Positions 1-8,577 of a stretch of DNA of 60,697 nt are shown here, in pieces. The translations under genes and the position numbers were made by a program. How positions within the stretch are numbered: the stretch's first letter is position 1; the number at the start of each line of letters is the position of its first letter. The notes beneath the pieces were generated by a model, which worked only from the letters and a program-made list of their open reading frames with translations, was not told the DNA's origin and ran no database searches. This DNA is from an uncultured Chloroflexota bacterium (lineage in GTDB: Bacteria > Chloroflexota > Chloroflexia > Chloroflexales > Chloroflexaceae), in contig CAKZKA010000045.1 in assembly GCA_937120965.1 (NCBI GenBank), positions 1 to 60,697 of the forward strand. Reading direction: 5' to 3'.

Positions 1-330
1 TCATTCTGGCGTTGTGCGCCATGCGCATGACCGTCTGAGGTGAACATAGCCCGCCCGCGGGAGGGTTTGGGAGGGCGCAGCCCTCCCAGGAACCAACCCG
101 CCCGCGGGGAGGGTTTGGGAGGGCGCAGCCCTCCCAAGAACGATACTATTTTCATTCCGGCGTTGTGCGGCGCAGCCGCATGGACGACTGAGGTGAACAT
201 ATGGGGAAACCGGGTTTCCCCATACCCCCTGCCGGTGGGGGGCGCCAGCCGCTCCCAACAGCGGTTGGGAAATGGGGAAACCGGGTTTCCCCATACCCCC
301 GCCCGCGGCGAAGCGCAAGCCGTAGTCCTT
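1..330. repeat. Mosaic palindromic intergenic repeats (modules A, C, D)
   Basis: There is no gene in the first 398 bases. The stretch holds a complete example of the interspersed repeat found throughout the window: two GGGAGGGC-GCA-GCCCTCCC hairpins separated by a G+C-rich spacer, then a segment containing ggcgttgtgcgg and gaggtgaacat, then two copies of the GGGGAAACC-GGTTTCCCC hairpin near 203-222 and 276-295. The hairpins lie just downstream of the mrdA stop codon, so they may act as 3' end structures. Confidence 0.8.
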
Positions 331-398
331 CAATGGGCGCTGCGCGCTCCGCAGGGCGCGAAAACCAGGATGTTGCAGGCGCTCCTCTGGCGGACGAC

Positions 399-2735
399 TC
401 AACCGCGGCCTATCGTTGGCGGAGCCGGTTCAGGGTCGGGGGGCATAGCCGGGCAGAAGGGGGCAGGATTGGCGGGGGGCGCGGTGCCGAAGAAGGCCTG
501 GAGCATCTGGGTAACTGCTGGCACGGCCATGGTTGACGAGCCGTCGTTGAGGTCGCCAACACCCTCTAGCAGCACCGCCGCCACCACCTGGGGGTCCTCA
601 TAGGGCGCGAAGCCAACGAACCAGGCATGGCTCTGGCGCACGAAGCGACCGTCGGCGCGCTCGATGAGAGGCCCGAACTCGGCGGTGCCCGTTTTGCCGG
701 CAATGCGCAGGCCCGAGCATTCCTCCCGCGCGGCGATGTTCAGGCCGTTGGTTACCGACTCGCGCATGCCTTCGCGAATAACTTGCAGGAACGCCGGATC
801 CACCGGCGCGCGACCGAGCGGTTCGGGGCCGATCTGCCGCACCACGGCCCCGCTGCCATCGGTGATCGCCGCAACGACGTGGGGGCGATAGATCGTCCCG
901 TCGCGCGCGATGCTGCCCGCCGCTACCGCCAGTTGCAGCGGTGTAACCAGCATGTCGCCCTGTCCAATTGCGGTGTTGTAGGTGTCGCCGGTGGTCCAGA
1001 CTTCGCGTTTGACCTGGGCCTTCCAGGTCTTGGTCGGCACCAGGCCCGGGGCTTCACCCGCCAGATCAATGCCGGTGACGCGCCCCAGGTTGAACCACTC
1101 CAACCCCTGCACCAGCCGGTCAATATCCAGCCCGCGGATGCGGAGCGCCCGCGCGTCGAGGTTGGTGGCCTGATCGTTGCCGCCGGCTACCGAGGCGAAA
1201 AACACGTTCGAGGAGAGGCGCAGGGCGTCTATCACCGTAAGTTCGCCATTGTCGCGGTTGCGAACCGAGTTCGGCAGCTCGAAGGGCGCGCCGTTGCGCT
1301 CGATCAACTTGAGCACACCCGGATCGCGCAGCCGCGTATCCGGGGCGATCACCCTCTCCTGGAGCGCGATCGCGCCCACAAACTGCTTGAGCGTCGAGCC
1401 TGGCGGATACTGCCCGCTGATGGCCCGGTTGGTCAGCGGCGCCTGCCGCAGCAACTCGGCCAGCGCCTCCGGGTCGCTGCGGGTGAGCAGGGCCAGCAGC
1501 TCCTCGCGGCGCGCCGGGTCAACCCAGATATTGTTATCATAAGCCGGCAGCGAGACCAGCGCCAGCACGCGCCCATCGCGCGGATCGAGCACCACGGCGG
1601 CGCCAGCGAAGATCGGGGCGTAGTCGAGTTTGTAAGCTTCACGCGCGTTCTGGCGACGCCGCTCGCCTTCGGCGATCCAGCGGCGCAGGATACGCTCCAC
1701 CTCGGCCTGGTAGGCGGCGTCGATGGTGAGCACGAGGTTATGGCCGTGCTCCACCGGGCGCACGGTTTCTGCCGCGCTGCTGGGGCGTTGCAGCACATCA
1801 ACCAGCAGGCTCTCGACCCCGGCGCGCCCGCGCAACTCGCTCTCGTAGGCCGCCTCCAGCCCGTCCTTCCCGATCCGGTCATCGAGCGCATACGGGGGAA
1901 AGCCGATGCTTGGCGGATCAATGGGTTTAACGATCAGCCCGCAGCGCCCCGCGTAGCCCAGTACGTCTACCAGCGCCGTGAGCCACGAACTGGCTGGATT
2001 GGCCGCCAGCAGCTCACATTCGTTGATCCGCCCGGTGTACCCGAGCAGGTGCGAGAGCGAAGGGATCGTCCCGCTCAGCGGGTAGCGCCGCCGGTACGCT
2101 TCGATGACTTCCACCCCGGGGAGGTAGTTGCTGTTTTCGCGGATCGCCAGCGCCAGTTCAGGGCTGATGTCTTCTTTGATCACTACTCCCTGGTAGCCTC
2201 GCAGGTCCTGCCGGGTGATCAGGTCTTCAATCGGGTTGCTCAGGGTGAGCACATCGCCGTAGGTCCGGCTGAGTTCCAGTGCCCGCAGGCTATCGTCCGG
2301 AGCCACGGTGAAGCTCAGTTCCGGCCCGGCGCCCGGCGCCGGGGCCTGCAGCTTGCTCAGAGCGGCACGCAGGGTGGGCCGTTCGGCCAGCACACTTGTG
2401 GGCGAAAGGGTGAGCGTGCTGGTCAGGCTTGCCACCTGGCTCAAGCGCGCAAGCACTGCGGCGCGCCGTTCCGGCTCAGTTGCGCGCGAGGGCAGGCGTC
2501 CGGGAACGACCGCCAGATTGTAGATCGGTACGCTCTCGGCGAGCAGGGTCCGGCCATCGGCGGCAAAGATCTCGCCCCGTCGCGGCGGTACCGTGATGTA
2601 GCGGCGCGTTGTCACGGCTACATCGGCGCTGTAGCGACGGCTCTCGTGGTCAGCCACCTGCACCATGTACAGGCGCCCCACCAGTACGGCAACCACCAGC
2701 ATCAGCGCCACGCGCAGCACGGTCAAGCGTGACAT
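399..2735 (-). CDS. mrdA: Penicillin-binding protein 2 (peptidoglycan D,D-transpeptidase)
   Basis: Class B PBP that cross-links peptidoglycan during lateral wall elongation, acting outside the cytoplasmic membrane with MreBCD and RodA. The 778-residue product has one N-terminal membrane anchor (about residues 5-25), a dimerisation domain beginning with the PPRRGEIFAADG motif, and a transpeptidase domain. The three catalytic motifs are visible: SxxK in PPGSTLKQF (serine near residue 446), SxN in LSSNVFF (near 508) and KTG in GKTGTAE (near 680). It is longer than typical PBP2 (about 600-650 residues), mostly through insertions in the first half. The C-terminus is a proline-rich tail. It lies downstream of mreD but is separated from it by a 500 bp repeat array. 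No rodA is present in the window. Confidence 0.95.
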   Translation of the reverse strand: MSRLTVLRVALMLVVAVLVGRLYMVQVADHESRRYSADVAVTTRRYITVPPRRGEIFAADGRTLLAESVPIYNLAVVPGRLPSRATEPERRAAVLARLSQVASLTSTLTLSPTSVLAERPTLRAALSKLQAPAPGAGPELSFTVAPDDSLRALELSRTYGDVLTLSNPIEDLITRQDLRGYQGVVIKEDISPELALAIRENSNYLPGVEVIEAYRRRYPLSGTIPSLSHLLGYTGRINECELLAANPASSWLTALVDVLGYAGRCGLIVKPIDPPSIGFPPYALDDRIGKDGLEAAYESELRGRAGVESLLVDVLQRPSSAAETVRPVEHGHNLVLTIDAAYQAEVERILRRWIAEGERRRQNAREAYKLDYAPIFAGAAVVLDPRDGRVLALVSLPAYDNNIWVDPARREELLALLTRSDPEALAELLRQAPLTNRAISGQYPPGSTLKQFVGAIALQERVIAPDTRLRDPGVLKLIERNGAPFELPNSVRNRDNGELTVIDALRLSSNVFFASVAGGNDQATNLDARALRIRGLDIDRLVQGLEWFNLGRVTGIDLAGEAPGLVPTKTWKAQVKREVWTTGDTYNTAIGQGDMLVTPLQLAVAAGSIARDGTIYRPHVVAAITDGSGAVVRQIGPEPLGRAPVDPAFLQVIREGMRESVTNGLNIAAREECSGLRIAGKTGTAEFGPLIERADGRFVRQSHAWFVGFAPYEDPQVVAAVLLEGVGDLNDGSSTMAVPAVTQMLQAFFGTAPPANPAPFCPAMPPDPEPAPPTIGRG

Positions 2736-2831
2736 AACCGGATCGGGAGGGCGCGAGAGGGCGCTACCCTCTCACGAACCTCGCTCAGGTGAATACAAGC
2801 TCGTAGATGTTTAAAGGTAGATAGAACATTT

Positions 2832-3220
2832 GTGGAATGCAACTTCTACCGCATTGGAACGCCCCCGCGCGCGGCGCTGGTCTCCCCTCTCCTACACGCG
2901 GGTTTAAGAGCGGACAGAACATCCGGGGCAACGTGGCTTGGACCGCATTGGAACGCCCCCGCGCGCGGCGCTGGTCTCCCCGCTTCGACAGGCTCAGCGC
3001 AGGCGCTCCAGCGAAGCTGGAGCGGGGGAGGGGGCGGGAGCCAACCAGCGCATCCCAACGCCATCACGCCTTCGGCGCCCATAGGTTCTGTCCGCCCCTG
3101 AATGCACGCGGGAGAGGGTCCGGGGGCGGGAGCCAACCAGCGCATCCCAACGCCATCACGCCTTCGGCGCCCATAGGTTCTGTCCGCCCCTGAAGCCGCT
3201 TGAGGGAGTACGGGGCTCTC
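2832..3220. repeat. GGACAGAAC-family long repeat, partly duplicated in tandem
   Basis: The 501 bp gap between mreD and mrdA is almost filled by this element. A segment containing gggagccaaccagcgcatcc and ending ggttctgtccgcccctgaa occurs twice, with an offset of about 92 bp (first near 3031, second near 3123). A segment reading ccgcattggaacgcccccgc is also present twice (near 2850 and 2944). The same element recurs at 27640-27880 and, inverted, at 60610-60697. No coding sequence is credible here. Confidence 0.75.
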
Positions 3221-3236
3221 TGCTTGCCCCGAAACC

Positions 3237-3770
3237 TCACCCCTGGCCGCGGAGCACCCGGCGCAGCATAAAGAACAGTGGCAGCGTCGGCGCCAGGGCA
3301 ATCACCACACTGGGTAGCACCACCATCAACAGATAGCTGCGCCACTCGATTGCGCCCGGCTGCAAGAACAGAGCCAGTACTGTCTCGTAGATCAGCATCC
3401 CAACGAGCACGGCGAGCAGTGGCACGACTGGCCGCTCCACGCGCAACTGGCGCGTCAACGCGGCGACCACCAGAACCCCCAGGAGCAGGGCCAGCGCATG
3501 CGCTCCCAGCGGCGTGGCGCCAAACACATCGAGGGCCAGGCCCCCGTAGAGCGCCCAGCGCAGCGCCCGACCGAGGCCCACATCGGGAAAGGCGTCACTT
3601 ACGCCGAGCAACGCCCTGCAGATCACCAGCACCGGCACCAGCGGCAGGGTGAAACCCGACGGCAGGCCGAGGAGGGTCACCTGCACGCAGGCCAGCGCAA
3701 ACAGCCCGATAATCCGCCCCACCTCGTGGGCCAGGGCCACTTCTAATCTTCTTGGCTGAGGATCACCCAC
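3237..3770 (-). CDS. mreD: Rod-shape-determining protein MreD
   Basis: Small polytopic membrane protein of the elongasome, 177 residues with about five hydrophobic segments, as usual for MreD (about 160-180 residues). Sequence similarity in this family is low, so the call rests on length, topology and position directly downstream of mreC. The ATG used here at 3770 overlaps the mreC stop (3743) by 28 bases. A GTG at 3740, immediately after that stop, is an alternative start giving 167 residues. The downstream gene, mrdA, is separated by a repeat array. Confidence 0.8.
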   Translation of the reverse strand: MGDPQPRRLEVALAHEVGRIIGLFALACVQVTLLGLPSGFTLPLVPVLVICRALLGVSDAFPDVGLGRALRWALYGGLALDVFGATPLGAHALALLLGVLVVAALTRQLRVERPVVPLLAVLVGMLIYETVLALFLQPGAIEWRSYLLMVVLPSVVIALAPTLPLFFMLRRVLRGQG

Positions 3771-4651
3771 ACGTAGCGCACCTGGTCGGGATCAACGAAG
3801 GGTCGCACCTCCGCGATCTGGTACTGGTCAATCACGCGCACCGCCTCCACACTCCCGATCGGGATATTCGGCGGAATAGCGGCCAGCTCGAAGGGCAACC
3901 GGAGCGCCGCGGTCAATCCGGCAGTGACCACCGTATCGCCGGGGGCCAGCTCCAGGGCGCGAGTAATCTGGCCGAGTCGCAGACGCGACCCACGTTGCCA
4001 CTGGCCCTGCACCAGCCCCACTTCGGCGCGGCCCTGGTGGATCACCCGGCCGCTCACCTGGCTGGAGATATCGGTGATCAGCAGCACGTCGGCAGCGTGG
4101 GGACCGGTGGTCTCAATGATGCCGATTAGCGCCGCGGGCGTGCCGGGCAACTGGCTAATGACCGCCATCCCCGGCCGCAGCCCCTCGCGGCTGCCCCGCG
4201 CGATGGTGATCATGCGCCGGCCCGCGTCGGGCGAGCGCACCGTCACCTCGGCGCCGAGCAATGTCCAGGGATGCGCCTGCTGGATCGCCAGTTGCTGACG
4301 CAGGAAGGCATTCTCCACCTGAACCTGCTCCAGGCGCAGCACCTGATTGCGCAACTCGCCATTTTCGCGCTCAAGGGCGGCGATGCGCGCCTCGAGGGCG
4401 GCGGCGCCCCGCGGCGCAGTGATGAACGCGCCGGCCTCGTCGCGCAGGCTCGTGAGGCGTTGGGCCACAGGGGCCGTCAGCGATTGCACCGCCTGCCGGG
4501 CAGGGGTGATCACCCCGCGCCGATCGAGAAACACCAGCAGCCCCGCCAGCAGACACAGCCCTATCGCCAGCACGAACGGGCGCAGCGACCCGGGCACGGG
4601 TGAGCGCTCACGACGCAACTTGATGGGATGATCGTCAAGGAAATCGCGCAT
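3743..4651 (-). CDS. mreC: Rod-shape-determining protein MreC
   Basis: Bitopic elongasome scaffold linking the MreB filaments to PBP2. About 302 residues from the ATG at 4651, with a cytoplasmic basic N-terminus, one membrane segment (PFVLAIGLCLLAGLLVFL), a coiled coil rich in E/R/L/Q (EARIAALERENGELRNQVLR region), then the beta-rich periplasmic domain with GSREGLRPGMAVI and GDTVVTAGL, which are typical MreC signatures. A GTG at 4699 would add 16 residues; neither start has a strong ribosome binding site. It lies 84 bases downstream of mreB and overlaps mreD slightly, consistent with one operon. Confidence 0.92.
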   Translation of the reverse strand: MRDFLDDHPIKLRRERSPVPGSLRPFVLAIGLCLLAGLLVFLDRRGVITPARQAVQSLTAPVAQRLTSLRDEAGAFITAPRGAAALEARIAALERENGELRNQVLRLEQVQVENAFLRQQLAIQQAHPWTLLGAEVTVRSPDAGRRMITIARGSREGLRPGMAVISQLPGTPAALIGIIETTGPHAADVLLITDISSQVSGRVIHQGRAEVGLVQGQWQRGSRLRLGQITRALELAPGDTVVTAGLTAALRLPFELAAIPPNIPIGSVEAVRVIDQYQIAEVRPFVDPDQVRYVWVILSQED

Positions 4652-4735
4652 AGGCGTGGGGGCCGGCCAGAGCGGCTGCGTGGCGACGGTGGGCCTCACA
4701 AGGTTCCAGAGCCGGTGAAGTCTGCCCCTCCGGGG

Positions 4736-5818
4736 TTACAACCTGGCCCGGCGGGTATTCTGGCTGCGGGTCAGAATATCCTGGTAGACCTTATTCTGGC
4801 CGAAGTTCTCAACCATTTTCCCGGCGCCTCGGGCGACACACGACAGAGGGTCCTCGGCGATATGCACCGGCATCTTTGTTTCGGCGGCGATGCGCTTATC
4901 GAGACCGTGGAGCAGCGAGCCGCCCCCGGCCAGGGTAATGCCGTGCTCCATAACATCGGCGACCAGTTCGGGAGGCGTTTCCTCCAGGGCCAGACGCACC
5001 TCCTGCACAATCGCGTTCACCGGGCCGGCAATGCCCTCGCGGATCTCGACCGAGCTGACCTCAACCGCCTTGGGCAACCCGGTGAGCAGGTCGCGCCCGC
5101 GCAACACGACTTTGATCTCCTCTTCGAGCGGGTAGGCCGAGCCGGCGGCGATCTTGGCCCGTTCGGCCATGCGTTCGCCAATCAGCAGGTTATACTCGCG
5201 GCGGGCGAATTGAATGATCGCCTCGTCAATCTCATCGCCTGCGGTGCGAATGGAGTGGTTGATAACGATCCCGCCCAGGGAGATCACCGCGACTTCGGTG
5301 GTGCCACCGCCGATGTCAACGATCATGCTACCGATCGGCTCGTCCACCGGCAACCCGGCGCCGATTGCCGCCGCCATCGGCTCCTCAACCACATAGGCCT
5401 CGCGCGCCTTCGCGTTGAGGGTCGCATCGCGGGCGGCCCGCTTCTCCACCTCGGTCACGCCCGAGGGCACCCCTACCACCACACGCGGGCGCGGGTCCAT
5501 CAGACGGACCGCGGAGTGGGCGTGTGCCTTCTTGATGAAGTAGGCGAGCATCTTCTCGACCACGTCGAAGTCGGCAATCACCCCATCTTTCAGCGGGCGC
5601 ACGGCAATAATATTGGCAGGCGTCTTGCCCACCATCGCCTTGGCCTCGGCGCCTACCGCGTGAACCTGCTTGGTCTTGGCATCAATCGCCACCACCGAAG
5701 GTTCACTGATGACAATGCCCTTGCCACGGACGTGGACAAGCGTGTTTGCCGTGCCCAGGTCAATCCCCAGGTCACGGCTGAATGCTCCAAACAGCGAGTT
5801 AATCGGATTGAAACCCAC
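4736..5818 (-). CDS. mreB: Rod-shape-determining actin homologue MreB
   Basis: Cytoplasmic actin-like ATPase whose membrane-associated filaments orient lateral wall synthesis. 360 residues. Phosphate 1 motif DLGTANTLV near residue 18, phosphate 2 motif in MIVDIGGGTTEVAVIS, and adenosine motif in ITLAGGGSLLHGLD are intact. The start is GTG at 5818, with GGAGAAG a few bases upstream. A basic C-terminal tail (about 15 residues) extends past the usual MreB end. First gene of the mreBCD-mrdA set; a candidate promoter lies about 200 bp upstream. Confidence 0.97.
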   Translation of the reverse strand: MGFNPINSLFGAFSRDLGIDLGTANTLVHVRGKGIVISEPSVVAIDAKTKQVHAVGAEAKAMVGKTPANIIAVRPLKDGVIADFDVVEKMLAYFIKKAHAHSAVRLMDPRPRVVVGVPSGVTEVEKRAARDATLNAKAREAYVVEEPMAAAIGAGLPVDEPIGSMIVDIGGGTTEVAVISLGGIVINHSIRTAGDEIDEAIIQFARREYNLLIGERMAERAKIAAGSAYPLEEEIKVVLRGRDLLTGLPKAVEVSSVEIREGIAGPVNAIVQEVRLALEETPPELVADVMEHGITLAGGGSLLHGLDKRIAAETKMPVHIAEDPLSCVARGAGKMVENFGQNKVYQDILTRSQNTRRARL

Positions 5819-6021
5819 AGAACTTCTCCGACGGCTCTCCGATGCTTCAGCCTGGCAGCGGGTCGTGCAAGGGACAGTTCCGGGAGCGCGTCACGCTCCT
5901 GGCGCTACGCTTCCCTGGCAACGCCTGCAAGCGAAATCGCCAGATGCGCCGCATTGCTTCGACAGGACTCACCTGCGCGTACTGTAGCCTCGACCACACC
6001 ACGGTCCACCATGACAAGCGC

Positions 6022-6030
6022 ATTATAGCA
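6022..6030 (-). promoter_or_regulatory. Candidate extended -10 promoter for mreBCD-mrdA
   Basis: On the minus strand the sequence reads TGCTATAAT, an extended -10 (TGn plus a perfect TATAAT at 6022-6027). No good -35 is visible at 17 bp, as expected for an extended -10 promoter. The predicted transcript starts near 6015, leaving a leader of about 200 nt before mreB. Confidence 0.5.
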
Positions 6031-6064
6031 CGAGCGCAAGCCGCTGCTCACGCCAGCGCCCGCG

Positions 6065-6262
6065 GGGGTATGTGTTCACACTTCTCCCGGGGTGCGCGGG
6101 CATCTTGCCCGCATCCAGGCCATTGCGGGCGGGACGCCCGCGCACCCGGGGTGACGCCTTACCCCAAATGTGAAGACGTACCTCGGGCCGGGCGCCACGG
6201 CCCGGGCGGGCAGGCCATCCCGGCAGGCGAGGGGTTGGGGAACCACGGGTTCCCCGATGCTC
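6065..6262. repeat. GCGGGCATC-family repeat plus GGGGAACC hairpin
   Basis: This 645 bp divergent gap between mreB and the chelatase gene contains an element with gcgggcatcttgcccgcatc followed by gcgggcgggacgcccgcgca, both internally palindromic and flanked by cacttctcccggg and ggggtgacgccttacc. Close relatives occur at 22215-22330 and 60310-60420. A GGGGAACC-GGTTCCCC type hairpin follows near 6236-6255. The remaining parts of the gap are promoters and unassigned sequence. Confidence 0.7.
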
Positions 6263-6277
6263 GGGTTGTTTGCCGAT

Positions 6278-6306
6278 TTGACTTTTCCTCTGCCTTATGA
6301 GACAAT
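6278..6306 (+). promoter_or_regulatory. Candidate promoter for the chelatase gene
   Basis: TTGACT at 6278-6283, a 17 bp spacer and GACAAT at 6301-6306. The -35 matches the consensus at five of six positions and the -10 at four of six. The transcript would start near 6313, giving a leader of about 150 nt. Confidence 0.4.
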
Positions 6307-6463
6307 ACACCCCGGTATAGGCCCGGGGCATCACGTTGAGACGTGCGGGTGATCACGTGTCCGGTCGACTGCTACAGGCGCCTTGTGTCGTGGCTGTCTC
6401 CGCATAACAGAGCGTTGTCGCTAGAGCTTCTGGCTCGCCCTGGGCTGGAAGATTTTTATTGCC

Positions 6464-8545
6464 GTGACAATTTCCTCCCAACGCCCAATCTACCCATTCA
6501 CCGCGATTGTTGGCCAGGAGCGGCTCAAGCGCGCCCTCATTCTCAACGCGATCAACTCGCGCATTGGCGGCGTGCTGATCCGTGGGGAGAAAGGCACAGC
6601 CAAATCCACGGCTGTGCGGGCGCTGGCGCGGCTCCTCCCGCCGATCACGGTGGTTGAAGGCTGTCCCTACTCCTGCCTGCCCGACCGCCCGGTCGGCCTG
6701 TGCCAGGTCTGCCAGAGTCGCGCCGCTACGGGTGAGCCGCTGCCCACCCTCGTGCGCCCCACGCGCCTGGTTGAGTTGCCGGTCTCGGCGTCGGAAGATC
6801 GGGTGGTCGGCGCGCTGGATCTGGAGCATGCGATCACCGAGGGGCAGCGGCGCTTCGAGCCGGGCCTGCTGGCCCAGGTTAACCGGGGCTTGCTCTATGT
6901 CGACGAGGTGAACCTGCTCGACGATCATCTGGTTGACCTGCTGCTCGACGCTGCCGCTATGGGTGTCAATACGGTTGAACGTGAAGGGGTGAGCATTTCG
7001 CATCCCGCGCGCTTTATTCTCGTGGGCACGATGAACCCTGAAGAGGGTGAACTGCGGCCCCAGTTGCTCGATCGCTTCGGCCTGGCCGTGGAGGTGACCG
7101 GGCTGACCGATGTCGCCTCGCGTGTGGCGGTGATCGAGCGGCGTATGGCCTATGAGGCCGACCCGCAGGGCTTCATCGCTCAGTGGCAACGGGAAGAGGA
7201 CGAACTGGCCGCCCAGGTGGTGGCAGCTCGCGAGGTGCTGCCGGCCGTGCAGATCGACCGCAGCGATATGGCCGCCGTCGCCAGCCTGTGCCTGGAACTG
7301 GGCGTGGATGGCCACCGCGCCGATCTGACCATTCTCGAAACTGCCCGCACCCACGCCGCCTGGCGCAACCGCACCTGGGTGACGGTCGAAGACATCCGCA
7401 TCGCCGCCGAGCTGGCCCTGCCCCACCGCATGCGCCGCCAGCCTTTCTCGGAGATCCAGCTCGACGAACAGCGCATCAGCCAGATCCTCGAACGCAGCGG
7501 CAAGACCGCGAACGGCAATGCTGCCGACGAGCTAAAAAAAAAGGCTGAGGGCGGCGAACCGCTTGACCACGGCGAGAGCGGCGACGACCCGGGTCAGGGC
7601 AATGGCTCGGTTGCCCCGGTGGGCAGCGCCAGCGGCGCCGATGCGAACCCGGCCCTATCGCAGACCAGCAGTGGCAAGCTGTACGAAGCCGGCGTCCTCT
7701 TTCGCCCTCGCCGGCTCGAAGGGGCCAGCGACAGGCAGATGCGCCGGGCCGCAGGCAAGCGCTCACGCACCCGTACCCCGCGCAAACAGGGGCGCTACAT
7801 CAAAAGCCGGCGTGTCGAGCGAGTGACCGACCTGGCCTTCGACGCCACCCTCCGCGAGGCTGCCATTTACCAGCGCAAGCGCCGCGATGAGCTGAACCAT
7901 ACCATCGCTCTGCCCCGCCAGCGTCGGCCCAGGTTGCTCATCCGCAAAACCGATCTGCGCCAGAAGGTCCGTGTGCGCCGGACACGCAACGCCGTCTGTT
8001 TTGTGGTCGACGCGAGCTGGAGCATGGCTGCCGAAGAGCGAATGCAGGCCACCAAGGCCGCCGTGCTGTCTCTGCTGCGCGATGCCTACCAGCGTCGCGA
8101 CCGGGTCGGGCTGGTGAGCTTCCAGCGCGATTTCGCGCGCGTGTTGCTGCCCCTCACCAGTAGCGTGGAACTGGCCCAGAAACGCCTGCAAACCATGCCC
8201 ACCGGCGGGAAAACGCCCCTGGCGCGAGGCATGTTGACCGCGTTTGAACTGTTGGAGCGGGCGCGGCGCCAGGATGAAGAGATCCTGCCGCTCATGGTGC
8301 TGCTCACCGATGGGCAGGCCAACGTTGCCATCGGCAACCTGCCGCCGCAGCAAGAGGCCTATCAGATCGCCGATATGATCGCCGCCCACGCGATCCGCGC
8401 CATTGTCATTGATACCGAGCACCCCAATTTCGAGCGTGGTCTCTCGCGACGACTCGCCGAACATCTGAAGGGCGCCTACTACCGGTTAGAAGATCTGCGC
8501 GATGGAGGGCTGGTGCAGGCCGTTCGCCGCCAGATGCAAGTGTAA
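6464..8545 (+). CDS. bchD: Fused ChlI/ChlD-type magnesium (or cobalt) chelatase subunit
   Basis: AAA+ motor plus integrin-like subunit that drives insertion of Mg2+ into protoporphyrin IX with BchH (or Co2+ with CobN). 693 residues from a GTG at 6464. The N-terminal AAA+ domain has Walker A in GEKGTAKST (about residues 41-49), a cysteine cluster CPYSC...GLCQVC (about 66-86) and Walker B LLYVDEVNLL (near 146). A charged linker follows (about 350-440). The C-terminal VWA domain has an intact MIDAS, VVDASWSM near residue 515 and LTDGQAN near 617. The linker begins at a run of nine A residues (7534-7542) that may allow a frameshift producing an AAA+-only protein. The chlorosome genes in the window favour a bacteriochlorophyll role, but a cobaltochelatase role is not excluded. 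Confidence 0.88.
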   Translation: MTISSQRPIYPFTAIVGQERLKRALILNAINSRIGGVLIRGEKGTAKSTAVRALARLLPPITVVEGCPYSCLPDRPVGLCQVCQSRAATGEPLPTLVRPTRLVELPVSASEDRVVGALDLEHAITEGQRRFEPGLLAQVNRGLLYVDEVNLLDDHLVDLLLDAAAMGVNTVEREGVSISHPARFILVGTMNPEEGELRPQLLDRFGLAVEVTGLTDVASRVAVIERRMAYEADPQGFIAQWQREEDELAAQVVAAREVLPAVQIDRSDMAAVASLCLELGVDGHRADLTILETARTHAAWRNRTWVTVEDIRIAAELALPHRMRRQPFSEIQLDEQRISQILERSGKTANGNAADELKKKAEGGEPLDHGESGDDPGQGNGSVAPVGSASGADANPALSQTSSGKLYEAGVLFRPRRLEGASDRQMRRAAGKRSRTRTPRKQGRYIKSRRVERVTDLAFDATLREAAIYQRKRRDELNHTIALPRQRRPRLLIRKTDLRQKVRVRRTRNAVCFVVDASWSMAAEERMQATKAAVLSLLRDAYQRRDRVGLVSFQRDFARVLLPLTSSVELAQKRLQTMPTGGKTPLARGMLTAFELLERARRQDEEILPLMVLLTDGQANVAIGNLPPQQEAYQIADMIAAHAIRAIVIDTEHPNFERGLSRRLAEHLKGAYYRLEDLRDGGLVQAVRRQMQV
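7532..7548 (+). other. Candidate programmed -1 frameshift site in the chelatase gene
   Basis: In frame the codons are CTA AAA AAA AAG GCT GAG. The A run spans 7534-7542 in an otherwise G+C-rich gene. A -1 slip gives AAA GGC TGA, so translation would end at 7546-7548 and yield a protein of about 361 residues covering just the AAA+ half, the usual size of a BchI/ChlI small subunit. Programmed frameshifting in chlD genes is known in other prokaryotes. Use of the site here is inferred. Confidence 0.65.
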
Positions 8546-8577
8546 AACGGTTCCATACACCAGGAGGAAGGGAGCAG

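Noticed and set aside
1-402. Short open frames through the repeats, with GNRVSP- or GRAAPSQTLP-like residues
   Set aside because: The same peptides recur in every repeat array in several frames because the DNA is repeated, not because they are conserved proteins.
627-2732. 701-residue open frame opposite mrdA
   Set aside because: It is an antisense shadow of a G+C-rich gene; PBP2 motifs on the minus strand are complete and this frame shows no family features.
4628-6028. 466-residue open frame opposite mreB
   Set aside because: Antisense to an unmistakable MreB; no domain is recognisable in it.
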